From assembly GCA_900073065.1 (NCBI GenBank), contig FJOG01000002.1, positions 1,954,243 through 2,018,242 on the forward strand: a stretch of DNA of 64,000 nucleotides, written 5' to 3'. This DNA is from Phialocephala subalpina. Its lineage: Eukaryota > Ascomycota > Leotiomycetes > Helotiales > Mollisiaceae. Below the pieces are notes generated by a model. That model did not search any database. It was given only the letters and a program-made list of their open reading frames with translations, and was not told where the DNA came from. Positions 31,344 to 41,530 of the stretch are shown in pieces. The translations under genes were made by a program, and so were the position numbers. Every line of letters starts with the position of its first letter. The first letter of the stretch is position 1.

Positions 31344-34300
31344 ATGTCTGGAAACTCACAAATGCAGGCTCCCAAGGGCGGCGAAGTGCTCGCCAGCACT
31401 TGGAATTCCGGCGACGACTCTTCCTCATTTCGAAAGTTCCCTCAAGAGTCCTCGAGTTTGCCTTTCGGCCAGTCAATTGACTATTCCTCCATCAGCGGAC
31501 CGACATACCTCACTGCCCAAACCCTGATTCAACAGGTCGCATATGCGCTTTCCGACAAAATCTTCTCATACTCCCCCGAGTCCTTCGATTTGGATGTTGC
31601 CGTCAAGGAATGGGCTGCGGCGAATGCTTTGAACGCCAACGGCTACACTACTCAAGTTGCCCCCATGCAGACACGATCTGGCGCGGGCTCAATCGCATTG
31701 GGATACATGTTTTCTAAGGATTTCGATCTGACGAAGAGACACATTCCTCAGTCTCTGTTGGCTTCATCTTCAAGCTTGCACAGCCTGCGAACCTCCCTCG
31801 ACCAGCTTTCTTTGCTGTACTCTGTGGCAAACCCATTCGTGGCCCATGTTGCGGCAGTCGACTATGCGCCTGGGTCTGCTCGAGGATTGGTCACCGACTA
31901 CGCAACTGCTTTGACCGTGGCAGAAGAATTGGGACTCGGACTCGTATCTAGTTCCTCCGCATATGAAGCTCAGCACATGTCACTCTTCTCTACCATCTTG
32001 GCTAGCGTTCTACCTACAATTCACATCTACGATGGCGTCAATGTTGCTCGTGACACATTGCGTGTTATTGACGTCTTGAACCAATCTGGCTTGAGCAGCG
32101 CATATACCAATGTCCTGAAGGAGCTTGAGAAGGTTAGCAAGAGAGCAGATGCTGAGACAAAGGTTACTCAATTGCTCAATGCTTTCAACAATGAGCTTGG
32201 AACTGCATATAATCTCTTCGAGTACCGTGGTAACAACAATGCTGAGGTTGTCTTGGTTGTTTTCGGAAGTGTTGAGAGCTCGCTTGCTGGTCAGGTTGCT
32301 GAGAAATTGGCTGCTGATGGCACCAAGGTTGGTGTGCTGAACGTTCGAGTTTATCGACCTTTCGCAGAGGAGGCGTTCTTGAAGGCACTTCCTTCTTCAG
32401 TCCGAAGCATTGCTGTCCTGGGTCAAGTGATCGACCAAACCGCCGTTGCAGATGAGTATGCACATTCGAACCTTTACGAGGATGTCCTGGCTGCTGTTGT
32501 GTTCTCTGAGAAGTGGCACACCAAGCCTTCTGTCGTTGACGTGAAGTACTCTCGTGCGGAGGTCTTCACCCCAAGCTCGATTGCTGCAATCTTCAACCAA
32601 ATCACCGGCAAGCCAACCGACACTGTCGAGAGAATCGAGTTATTGAGCGCTGGCCAAGCTGAGCAGTACACCTTCTGGGATCTTGATGAGTCTGAAGGTG
32701 CTGTCGCTCCAGTTGCACTTGGCAAGCTATTCTCTTCTAACGCAGCCGTCAATGTTGTCACCAGCCAAACACACGACAACTTTGTTCATGGTGGAACTGT
32801 TAGAACTGACATTCGAAGCTCCAAGAAGTCAATTGAAGCCTCGTATCCCGTCGATGTGGCCGATGTCGCTTATGTTGGCGAAGAGAAGCTGCTTAGCGAG
32901 GTTGGCATCGTCAAGAACATCAAGAACGGTGGAAAACTCATTGTGAAGATCCCAGGTGTTAAGGATGGAGACTTGGAGAAGAAGCTTTCTGTTACTCTTC
33001 GAAACGAAATCAAGTTCAGAGGCATCCAATTGTTCATCCTCGATCCAGCCCTCTCAGCTGCCGTCGAGAAGGATGCCAGTGTTGAGGCACTGGCGGTCGA
33101 GTTGGCCTTCCTCAAGGTTGCTCACCCAGATTCATACGAACATGCAGGTCATAAGCTTGCTTCTCTTGGTGGCAATGTCTCTGCCAGGAGTGCTTTCGTT
33201 GCCGAGATCTCTCTTGATCTGGAGAAGATTCTCCGACAGATTGAGATCCCAGAGTCATGGGCTGAAGTTGAAGTGGAAAAGGAGGCTCCTGTTCTACCAG
33301 CCACCATCAAGGCAAGCAGCTTCATTGGCTTTGACAAGGAGGAGGCCGAGGCACCTTCCCTTCTGCGCAACTGGGAATCTGCTGCCAAGGGTCTTGCCTT
33401 CAAGGAGGCTTACGGCACCAAGTCTGCTCTGAGACCGGATCTTTCCACAAAGACCTACGAGATCACTGTCCAAGAGAACCGTCGCCTGACCCCTCTGACA
33501 TATGATCGTAACATTTTCCACATCGAATTCGATATCGGCACCTCTAGACTTAATTACAACATTGGTGAAGCTCTTGGTATCCACGCTGAGAACGACGTTG
33601 ATGAGGTCAACGAGTTCATGAAATTCTACGGCCTGAACCCCGACGACATCGTCGAGGTTCCATCCCGAGAAGATCCCAGCGTGCTCGATACAAGAACCGT
33701 ATTCCAGTCCTTGGTGCAAAACATCGATATCTTCGGCAAGCCACCCAAGCGCTTCTACGAAGCCCTTGCCGAGTTCGCCAGCGATGAGAATGAGAAGAAG
33801 GAGCTCCTTACGCTCGGCGGCCCAGAAGGTGCCAACGAATTCAAACGCCGTGCTGAAGTCGATACTATCACATTTGCTGATATCCTTCTCGAATTCAAGT
33901 CTGCACATCCAAGCTTCCACGACATCGCCCGAATCGTCAGCCCCATGAAACGCCGCGAGTACTCCATCGCCTCCTCGCAAATGGTGAACCCCACCACCGT
34001 TGCTCTAATGATCGTCGTTGTCTCCTGGGTCGATCCTAAAGGCCGCGATCGTTTCGGTCAAGCTACTCGTTATCTCAGCAAGCTCCCTATCGGCTCCAAG
34101 GTCACCGCGAGTGTCAAGCCATCCGTCATGAAACTTCCAGTCAAAGACACCGCACCTCTAATCATGGCCGGACTCGGCACAGGCCTCGCCCCCTTCCGCG
34201 CCTTCGTCCAATACCGAGCCATGCAAAAAGCGCAAGGCAAAGAAATAGGTTCCATCCTCCTGTACATGGGCTCCCGCCACCAACGAGAAGAATACCTCTA

Positions 34301-34616
34301 CGGCGAAGAATGGGAAGCTTATCAAGACGCCGGAGTCATCACTCTACTCGGCAGAGCTTTCTCTCGAGATCAGCCCCAGAAAATTTATATTCAGGATAGG
34401 ATGAGACAGACGATTCAGGATATTATCAAGGCGTATATTCATGAGGAGGGAGCTTTCTATCTTTGTGGACCGACGTGGCCGGTTCCGGATGTTACGGAGG
34501 TGCTTGAGGAGGCTATTAAGAGGGATGCGGTTGCTAAGGGGGCGAAGAAGGTTGATTCTAGGAAGGAGATTGAGAGGTTGAAGGAGGAATTGAGGTATGT
34601 GCTTGAGGTTTATTAG
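31344..34616 (+). CDS. MET10: assimilatory sulfite reductase, flavoprotein (alpha) subunit
   Basis: Uninterrupted frame of 1090 residues; the yeast Met10 subunit is about 1035. It transfers electrons from NADPH via FAD to the sirohaem beta subunit (Met5), which reduces sulfite to sulfide in the cytosol. The N-terminal 640 residues contain the pyruvate-ferredoxin-oxidoreductase-like region (GPTYLTAQTLIQQVAYALSD near residue 50; VVLVVFGSVESSL near 300). The C-terminus is an FNR-type module: RNIFHIEFDIGTSRLNYN, the FAD motif RREYSIASSQ (about 868), NADPH motif LIMAGLGTGLAPFRAFVQYR (about 935), MGSRHQREEYLY, YLCGPTWPVPDV, and an aromatic C-terminus. Start 31344 (acaATGtct) is chosen for simplicity. 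An alternative ATG at 31235 joins in phase 0 to residue A9 through a possible intron 31316-31367, replacing the first 8 residues by 27. Confidence 0.93.
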   Translation: MSGNSQMQAPKGGEVLASTWNSGDDSSSFRKFPQESSSLPFGQSIDYSSISGPTYLTAQTLIQQVAYALSDKIFSYSPESFDLDVAVKEWAAANALNANGYTTQVAPMQTRSGAGSIALGYMFSKDFDLTKRHIPQSLLASSSSLHSLRTSLDQLSLLYSVANPFVAHVAAVDYAPGSARGLVTDYATALTVAEELGLGLVSSSSAYEAQHMSLFSTILASVLPTIHIYDGVNVARDTLRVIDVLNQSGLSSAYTNVLKELEKVSKRADAETKVTQLLNAFNNELGTAYNLFEYRGNNNAEVVLVVFGSVESSLAGQVAEKLAADGTKVGVLNVRVYRPFAEEAFLKALPSSVRSIAVLGQVIDQTAVADEYAHSNLYEDVLAAVVFSEKWHTKPSVVDVKYSRAEVFTPSSIAAIFNQITGKPTDTVERIELLSAGQAEQYTFWDLDESEGAVAPVALGKLFSSNAAVNVVTSQTHDNFVHGGTVRTDIRSSKKSIEASYPVDVADVAYVGEEKLLSEVGIVKNIKNGGKLIVKIPGVKDGDLEKKLSVTLRNEIKFRGIQLFILDPALSAAVEKDASVEALAVELAFLKVAHPDSYEHAGHKLASLGGNVSARSAFVAEISLDLEKILRQIEIPESWAEVEVEKEAPVLPATIKASSFIGFDKEEAEAPSLLRNWESAAKGLAFKEAYGTKSALRPDLSTKTYEITVQENRRLTPLTYDRNIFHIEFDIGTSRLNYNIGEALGIHAENDVDEVNEFMKFYGLNPDDIVEVPSREDPSVLDTRTVFQSLVQNIDIFGKPPKRFYEALAEFASDENEKKELLTLGGPEGANEFKRRAEVDTITFADILLEFKSAHPSFHDIARIVSPMKRREYSIASSQMVNPTTVALMIVVVSWVDPKGRDRFGQATRYLSKLPIGSKVTASVKPSVMKLPVKDTAPLIMAGLGTGLAPFRAFVQYRAMQKAQGKEIGSILLYMGSRHQREEYLYGEEWEAYQDAGVITLLGRAFSRDQPQKIYIQDRMRQTIQDIIKAYIHEEGAFYLCGPTWPVPDVTEVLEEAIKRDAVAKGAKKVDSRKEIERLKEELRYVLEVY

Positions 34617-35413
34617 TGAAGTGATGGATGGGGAAGTATGAGAGGAAAATTGCATCGAGGTTTGTGGAGGGAAGATAAACAGAATTTGAGACGAAAATAC
34701 ATGAAAGGTCTAGCCGCTGCTACACGTTGTCGTTTTCGCATCCGTTTTCGCGATCATGAACACACTCTCGCTTCGCCTACCCATCTCCGATACTTTCATC
34801 CGAAATCAGAAAAGGGGCAACAGGTCTAGGATATAGTACTAGTATGCTAAGAAAAAGAAGAAGAAAAGGGATGAAAGTGACTTGGAAGTGGTTTGAATCG
34901 AACCAACGATCCAAGATCCGAAGATGGCTCCCTATTACCTTCTCCCGACCCTTGACAATCAAGCCTGGACCATTGGGTCAAGTGGAGTGAGCTGTTACTT
35001 CTCGTGAGCTTTGCCATTAAGCTTACGCCTTCTTTGTGTTGTAATGATACCAAAAATGGTTATTTAAATCTGTACGTGATTTGGTAAGATAGTGACGGGG
35101 AAGGGAGAAACGAGTCAGAGCCAGCTTCGTTCCGGAAATATGTTTGAAAATAAACGTCTGAAGACCGGGAGCAAAGGGACGAAGGACCTCTGTGATCATG
35201 AGGGAAACATATCGATCACAGCTCACATCAATGATAAGCAAGTTCCGTAAAGTTATCGCTGTTCTATTTTCAAGGCATAGGCCACGTTAAACACACACGG
35301 CCCGTGCCCGCCGCATCTATCCTACAACACCATACTCTAAAAAAAAAAAAATCTCGATCCTCTCCTCGACTCCGTAACTCTACAAACATCTAACGCCCAA
35401 TCCAATATCACAA
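34617..35413. other. convergent 3' region, MET10 / SNF2 ATPase
   Basis: 797 bp between two stops that face each other. It holds a poly-A tract at about 35339-35351 and, at 34893-34915 on the minus strand, a T-arm-like GGTTCGATTC without a cloverleaf (see rejected items). Otherwise 3' UTR-like. Confidence 0.45.
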
Positions 35414-38400
35414 TCACCACCGTCTCCCATAAACATTATCCTCCTTCGCCGACGAGTTTCCAACCTTCATAGTAGGCGGCGTAACTCTCCTCACATCACT
35501 AACACTAGCCTCCCTACTACTCGGCCCACTACCAGTCGACACCTCCTTCAGAATTCTCGGCTTCTTGCCCAAATCGTAAGAAGTAGTACCAGGACCAGGA
35601 GGAGCATGCTCCGCATCTCTACGGAAGAGTTGCAAGATCTCCTTCATGCCTAGCTTGCCGGCACCACCCTTGCCACCTTCGATAGTCTGGTTCGCTAACT
35701 CGCGCTTCTTCTCTTGGAGGTCGAGGATACGTTCTTCGACTGAGTCTTTGATGGTGATTTTGTAGACGATAACATCAATCTTCTGGGTTAGCCGATGCAC
35801 TCTATCGATGGCTTGTTCTTCGACGAACTGGGATTTGTTAGTGAGGTCATGAAATAGACAGGGGTTTGCTTACAGGATTCCAGAATGGTTCGAGAATAAC
35901 GACTCGTGTGGCAGCGGTTAAGTTCAATCCCAAAGAGCCGCACTTCAGACTGCAGAGTAAGATTCGGCAGTTTTTGTCGTTTCGTAGCTTGTTCAAGCTG
36001 GCTTCTCGGAGATCGTTCTTCATCTTTCCGTCGTATCGAGTGTACTTGAAGCCTTTCTGACGAAGGAAAGGTTCGACAAGATCCAACATGGAGGTAAATT
36101 GAGAGAAAACAATGAACTTGTGCTGAGCAGCTTCCTTGCCAAGAATCTCCATCAGATGTCTGATCTTCGTAGACGATATCATGGTGGATAGCTTCGCGTC
36201 TTCGTCGGATCCAGAATCGAATTCGTCTTCGACAGCTGAATCCTCGTCATCGTCATCGCTGCTTCCATCAGAGGTAGACTCTGCATCTTCTGAGTCGGAA
36301 TCAAGAGCAATGACCTTCTTCTTCTCAGTCCGTGACTTGTGAAGATGGAGTTGGTCAAGATCAGGTAGCGTGGTCTCGTCATCTGAGTTCAGCCACTCTC
36401 CCCCACCTTCTGCATCCTCATCTGCGGCGCCGCCAGCTTTTCCCAAAGTCAAAGAGCCTCTCTTATCTTCCGGAACGAGCCAAGCTCCTTCCTGATCTTC
36501 CTCTTCGTCATCACTGTCTTGGATAATGGCTCGATTTCTCGGCTTTCGAGGAACTTGCGATTCTTGCTTCTTCTCCTGCTTTCGCTTCTTTTTTTCCTCC
36601 TTTCGATCCTTTCGAGCCCTGGGGGCATTCGTGACAGCTTCAAGATCCTTCTCACAATCCAGACAACGAACAGCACCTTCAGCAATGACTTCCTTGCCCA
36701 ACTCGAGCTGGCAAACCTCGCATTTCTTGGCACCCATGCCCATAGCACCGAACATGTCTGCCATCTCGTCAATTTCCACATTGGAGGACTTGGCCTTTTG
36801 GGTTGCAGTCGAATCTGCAAGTGCTTCGCTATCCTTTGCAAGCTGGCCACCAACAAGCTTTGGATGGTTGCAGGCCTGTCTGAGACGCAAAAGCATGACC
36901 AAGGCGCTTGCATAATTGACCTTGCCGCTCATCATCTGTTCGATGCTTGCATCAGTACGCTGCTCAAGGCGATCGTAGAACCCACGTTCTTCGGGTGAGA
37001 ACTCTGCAAAGACCTTCTCAACCTTACGCTCGGTAATTTTGAAGCCAGTCGTGCTACCCTCTCCTGGTGCTGATGGCTTGCCGCCAGGATTTAGAGCGCC
37101 TTCCTTCTTCAGGATATCCTTGGTTCTACGCTTCATGAATATCTCCAAGTAGTGGCGCAATCGCTTGATAGCAAGATCACCTCTACCATTCTTCATCGGG
37201 CGATCGATTTGATCCTTCCATTCTCTTAGATCATCGTAAGGCTTGATCCGTAAGAACTTGATAAGACTCTGCAGTTCGTCGAGGTTGTTCTGCATAGGCG
37301 TCCCAGTCAAGCACCAGCGGTATTGACTTCGCAGCGCACAGCAAGCCAGAGAAGCTTTGGCATTGCGGTTCTTGATGGTATGGGCTTCGTCGAGAATGAC
37401 ACGGTACCAATGGAGGCCGAAGCATCCCACTTTGAGGCCATCGTCATGAGGTGAAGAGTTACCAAATTCAGAGACTAAGATTTGATATGTTGTGACCACG
37501 ACGTCGAATTTCTTCAAGTCCTGGAAGCGCTTTGTACGTTGAGGTCCGTGGTGTACACAGACTCGGAGTGCGTGGGAGCTTGACACCTTCTCCTTGATCT
37601 CGAGTTCCCACTGTCGAATAAGTGCCAATGGCGCAACGACTAGAGTTGTCTTTTCCAGGCCAGAGGGTAATTTGCGCTTGGTGATGATATCGTCGTCTGT
37701 TGGCTTGGGGTTGGTCAGGATGAGAGAAATTGACTGAAGAGTCTTGCCAAGTCCCATATCATCTGCAAGAATGCCACCCTTTGGCACTTGAGCACCTTTC
37801 TTGCCTGTTCCGAGCTCTCTGCCTGTCATCCACTCCAGACCCTCAACTTGGTGGGGCAATAGCTTGACTTTGACACCCTCGACGGTTCCGTCATCTTCTT
37901 CCTCCTCCTCTTCGTCATCAGAAGCCACTGCCAGCTTCTCCTCTTCCTCCTCATCATCATCATCGACGCTGAACTTCTTGAACTTCTTGGCCAAGTCATC
38001 AGCTTCGGCTTCCTTCTTCTTCTTGCGAAGTCTGGTTCTTGGCACATCGTCGTCATCCCCAATGACTCCCTCCAACAGAGCCTTGAGATCTTCTTGTGCC
38101 TTGGCAGGATCGAGGAATGTATAGGGATTTGACACAGGGTCACGGTAACCGTTCGCAGTGAGGTCAACATAGTTATAGCCCTTGTAGCTGGAGCTATCGT
38201 TCACGGTTTGAAATCCACCATATGTGCTGCCCATCGACCCAAACGTTTGGGGTGCCGCAGCTGCAGTCGTGGCGTACTTCGGGACTTGTGGGGCAGGAGC
38301 CCTGACTGGTTGGCTTGTAGATGGTCGGTAAGAGTATTTAATCAAGTCCTATGATTACTTACCTATACTCGGCGGGTGCTCTGGGCAACAATGGTTGAAC

Positions 38401-39521
38401 AATCTTGCGCGTGGCGTCCTTCATAGCTTGTAGATGAGGATGGGCTATCGCAACCATATTAGTTGACTTTTGTCTCAACACTGAGACAAATCACTAACCT
38501 GGGCGGTCTGCATCTCTATGAAGTTCTGGTCGAGTCTTGGGCTGAATAAACATAGAGTTCTGCTTCGATGATCCCAACGAGCCTTTGTTGAGTGGCGATT
38601 GAGGTATCGTTGGTTGTCCAAATTGTGGTACACTCGAAGGAGGTGGTCTCGAAGCAAACAAATCTGCTTGAGTTGTAGTTTTGAATGATGCATCGGGTTG
38701 ACTCTGGGGCTGCTCGTTGCCAACAACAGGACGCAAAGGCACCTTGGCCGGGGATCTTTCGTTGACCATCTTACTGGTCCTCGCACGGTCTTTCTGTAGA
38801 TGCGATCCTGAAGAAACACCGAAGACAAATGGGATTGGAGAGTTTTTATTCGTAGGCTTGACTGCCTTGCCGAAGTCAAAGGATAGAGGGGAGTTGAAGA
38901 GGGAGCTCGAGTCACCAAGGTCACTAAGTGCTATGTTGTTCGCAGCAGTTGGCGCAGAAGGTATATGATGGGATGGAAGCTCTGGCGGGCTTTGATTCGT
39001 GCTCGTAGGAGTGTCTCCAGAGATAAAGGGTATTGTTGTCGAACTATTCCCACTTCCGAAGTCGAAGGTTGGAGGATAGGGTGTTGCGCTGTTCGCCGAG
39101 GTTGGATTGGACGACTTGGCTGGTACTTGGTGGGATGAATGCAATGGCGCACTATAATTTGTGCCAGCAGATGTCCTAACTTGGTGACGTTGACTGAAGC
39201 TGGGGCGGTCTGTTGATGCTAATGTATTATGAGGAGTAAATGAGCCTCTCATGAGTATTTCTGGTGTTCCTAAGGTTAGTTGTTGGTCGGCCGGAAATTT
39301 GGACGATTGCACGATAGGGATCTGACGAGCGCGTCAACAAGCGCGAATCGTCCAGGCAACCAAAAAACACTTCCACGAAAATTGCAGGGTACGGGGCGTT
39401 GCAACATGGCTGGGACATTGGCACTCGAAGCATAATCTTGAAAGTGCTGTTGAAAGTCCATCCCTTTTTCTTCACGGTTCTTCAACATTTTCCTTCGAGT
39501 GTCCTCTAGATAAACAGACAT
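35414..39521 (-). CDS. SNF2-family DNA-dependent ATPase (ULS1/RAD16-like)
   Basis: Five exons inferred: 39521-39377, 39269-38499, 38444-38363, 38313-35874, 35827-35414 (1283 residues). Introns 2-4 have strong signals. Intron 1 uses a weak gtggaa donor, so its 5' boundary is uncertain. The N-terminal 400 residues are Ser/Pro-rich with acidic blocks. Helicase lobe 1: [30 protein letters not shown] (Walker A), [26 protein letters not shown] (DEAH), [17 protein letters not shown]. Lobe 2: [59 protein letters not shown]. Between the lobes sits a long acidic/basic insert with two CxxC pairs (CEVC...CLDC), where ULS1/Rad5/Rad16 proteins usually have a RING finger. Probably a chromatin or SUMO-related translocase; the exact orthologue is unresolved. 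Its start lies 160 bp from the stop of the next minus-strand gene. Confidence 0.85.
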
Positions 39522-39681
39522 TTCGAAAGAGCATGATTAGCAACCAGAAGCTATCATTTGATGGGTATCTTCAACTCCTAAAATGCAGTACATGCGCCGC
39601 AGGAAATGCCATCAATGCAAATATCGTACAGCCATAAGCCTATTCCCATTACCTTCCTTGTCTTCTTGAACACTGCCTCCT

Positions 39682-41133
39682 TCAATTTCGAGACGACTTG
39701 CTCTTCTCTCGCTGAAGTTTCTTGCCGCCTTTCGTCTCGAAGAGACTCTTTACTCGTCTCAACCTCGCCCACCTTTTCTTATCCTCTTCATCCCTAATAC
39801 TCATCGCATCGTCATCTCCAACATCAGTCCCAATCCCGCCATCTGTTTCACCAGCCTGGTCCGGTGTAACCGGCCTGGCCTTTCCAACCGGACTCTCACG
39901 TCGAGACCTCAACAGATGATCGTTCTGCAGTATCCGTAGAATTATTTCCCATCCAGCCATTCCAGTAGTCGACGTCTTAACCGGCCCTTTTCCGTTCTGA
40001 GAGATAGCGTTTTGCCAGGGACAATAATCTCGATGCTCCTTGACAGGATCTAAGCAGCTCATGGCTGCTCCCACGACTACTTCTCCGGCTTCGTTGACTT
40101 CCTTGCTCTTGAATATCCACAAACCCAAGACTCTGAAGCAAGCCTGGCATGATACAGACCCTAGTTGAGGGCCCAATCGATCGTGAATATGTCCTTGCCA
40201 TCCGAACAGTGCCATAAGCAGGGCAACCTTGTTCACCGGCCCCTCTCCATTCTGCAGACCATCCGAGGCGAAGAAGTTTGGCGGCAGGTGTCCAAGAACA
40301 GTATCGATATCAAATCCGGGTGGTGTCCGCAAGTTGAACATATAAGGCAAGTTTTCGCTTCTCTTGCTGATCTCATCGTAACGTTCTCGGAGGATTCGGA
40401 AAGTGGTTCCAGTATGATTGAGTGGTAGCCTGAAAATGGAGTCTGCATATATAGTCAGTAAGTGTACAAATACTGAACGAATCGTCTGCCCACCGTCACA
40501 ACCTCTCTTCCTCCATAAGCAGCCCTCATCGTGGGAGGAGACAATGAGCTCGACATATTTGTCCACCAAAGCTTCCTCTACAGCGCAATCAGAATCAGCG
40601 TCTCTCCCAAGACTGCTTGAATTCGACGAACCAATCTTCTCCGCAACGTATACCGGCTGTTCCTTTCCATCTACTTCCTTACGGTTGAGCTTCACCAAAA
40701 TTTCAACGTTACACAGACAGCATCGCACTCTCTCGGACTTCTGGCAGACCCAACCACGCTTCGCCCATTCTACCTCGTTGACCCGCGCAGGTTTCGGTGT
40801 CCAGTCTGTGAGATTCGAGAATGACTTCAACCGCTTGAGAAATTGTTCGCGGTCCCAGGGTGCATATTTTGGAGGTTCGGCAGCCGCTGCTGTAGTTGAT
40901 GAGGCCGCCTTCTTATGCTTCATGGATGCTAATGGGTTTCGTGCCGGCGGAGGCATATCGCTCGCATCTGTATTTGAACTGTTGTTGCTAACTCGTCGCT
41001 TCTTCGTCTGGGAATCTCCGTCGTCGGTGGGGACATTGTTTACTTCTTTGGACGAGTTGGAAGCAAGGGTAGTTGTCGATTTATTCCCTATCCCATTGAT
41101 AAGGGTATTGAATTTCCGCTTGGTAGCGTTCAT
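39682..41133 (-). CDS. C3HC zinc-finger protein (NIPA/ZC3HC1, Rsm1-like)
   Basis: Exons 41133-40494 and 40442-39682. The 51-nt intron (gtgggc...tactgac...gcag) is in frame and stop-free, so it is easily missed. Splicing restores RKRGCDDSIFRLPL, the conserved form; the unspliced frame inserts 17 residues there. The mature product has 466 residues. The zinc site is visible as WVCQKSERVRCCLCNVEI followed by SHDEGCLWRKRGC (C...CxxC...HxxxC). A second Rsm1-type domain follows: ALFGWQGHI, SCQACFRVLGLWIF, LDPVKEHRDYCPWQN. The N-terminus is basic with a likely nuclear signal (QTKKRRV). Family members are nuclear: human NIPA/ZC3HC1 at nuclear pores, fission yeast Rsm1 in mRNA export. It is divergent from MET22 (about 230-400 bp between starts). 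Confidence 0.88.
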   Translation of the reverse strand: MNATKRKFNTLINGIGNKSTTTLASNSSKEVNNVPTDDGDSQTKKRRVSNNSSNTDASDMPPPARNPLASMKHKKAASSTTAAAAEPPKYAPWDREQFLKRLKSFSNLTDWTPKPARVNEVEWAKRGWVCQKSERVRCCLCNVEILVKLNRKEVDGKEQPVYVAEKIGSSNSSSLGRDADSDCAVEEALVDKYVELIVSSHDEGCLWRKRGCDGGQTIRSVFVHLLTIYADSIFRLPLNHTGTTFRILRERYDEISKRSENLPYMFNLRTPPGFDIDTVLGHLPPNFFASDGLQNGEGPVNKVALLMALFGWQGHIHDRLGPQLGSVSCQACFRVLGLWIFKSKEVNEAGEVVVGAAMSCLDPVKEHRDYCPWQNAISQNGKGPVKTSTTGMAGWEIILRILQNDHLLRSRRESPVGKARPVTPDQAGETDGGIGTDVGDDDAMSIRDEEDKKRWARLRRVKSLFETKGGKKLQREKSKSSRN

Positions 41134-41530
41134 GATTGAGATACCGGCAGTACGAGCGCATGGATAATCTCATACACGGGGAAGCTGACGGTTATGAGGA
41201 TTGCATTCATTGCTGGAGCATGCGACAAGGAGGCAGCTTTTGAGATGCAGTCCGAGCCATCCTTGCTCAAAGTTTGACCGCCCGGCAAAATCCTGACCCA
41301 TACAGATCCGACAGTGAATCAGCGCTCTGGTGTCAAGCTTGAAAATTCCATAAAACTCCACTCAGATGCTACAGAAACCCAAGTCACGCTCCCTTGGTTC
41401 ATTGTCACGTAACATCCTACTCGTATCTTTCTTTGTTGTGACGCTGGCTGGCCTTACTAGATTTCTGCCCCGCCTCTCCCTTCTCTCACATCATCTTGCC
41501 CCACCAAAAGCTTTCTTCACAACTACCAAA

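Noticed and set aside
33294..33980. 228-codon minus-strand frame
   Set aside because: Antisense shadow of the MET10 coding sequence, which shows continuous family motifs on the plus strand.
34860..35000. Possible tRNA on the minus strand (GGTTCGATTC T-arm-like sequence at 34893-34915)
   Set aside because: The T-stem has a mismatch, no matching acceptor stem or anticodon arm could be folded, and no complete A-box/D-arm lies at the right distance.
40463..40493. 31-nt intron (gtattt...gcag) in the C3HC gene
   Set aside because: Too short and changes the frame; the 51-nt intron from 40493 to 40443 restores the conserved zinc-site sequence.
40418..41167. 249-codon plus-strand frame
   Set aside because: Antisense shadow of the C3HC zinc-finger gene.
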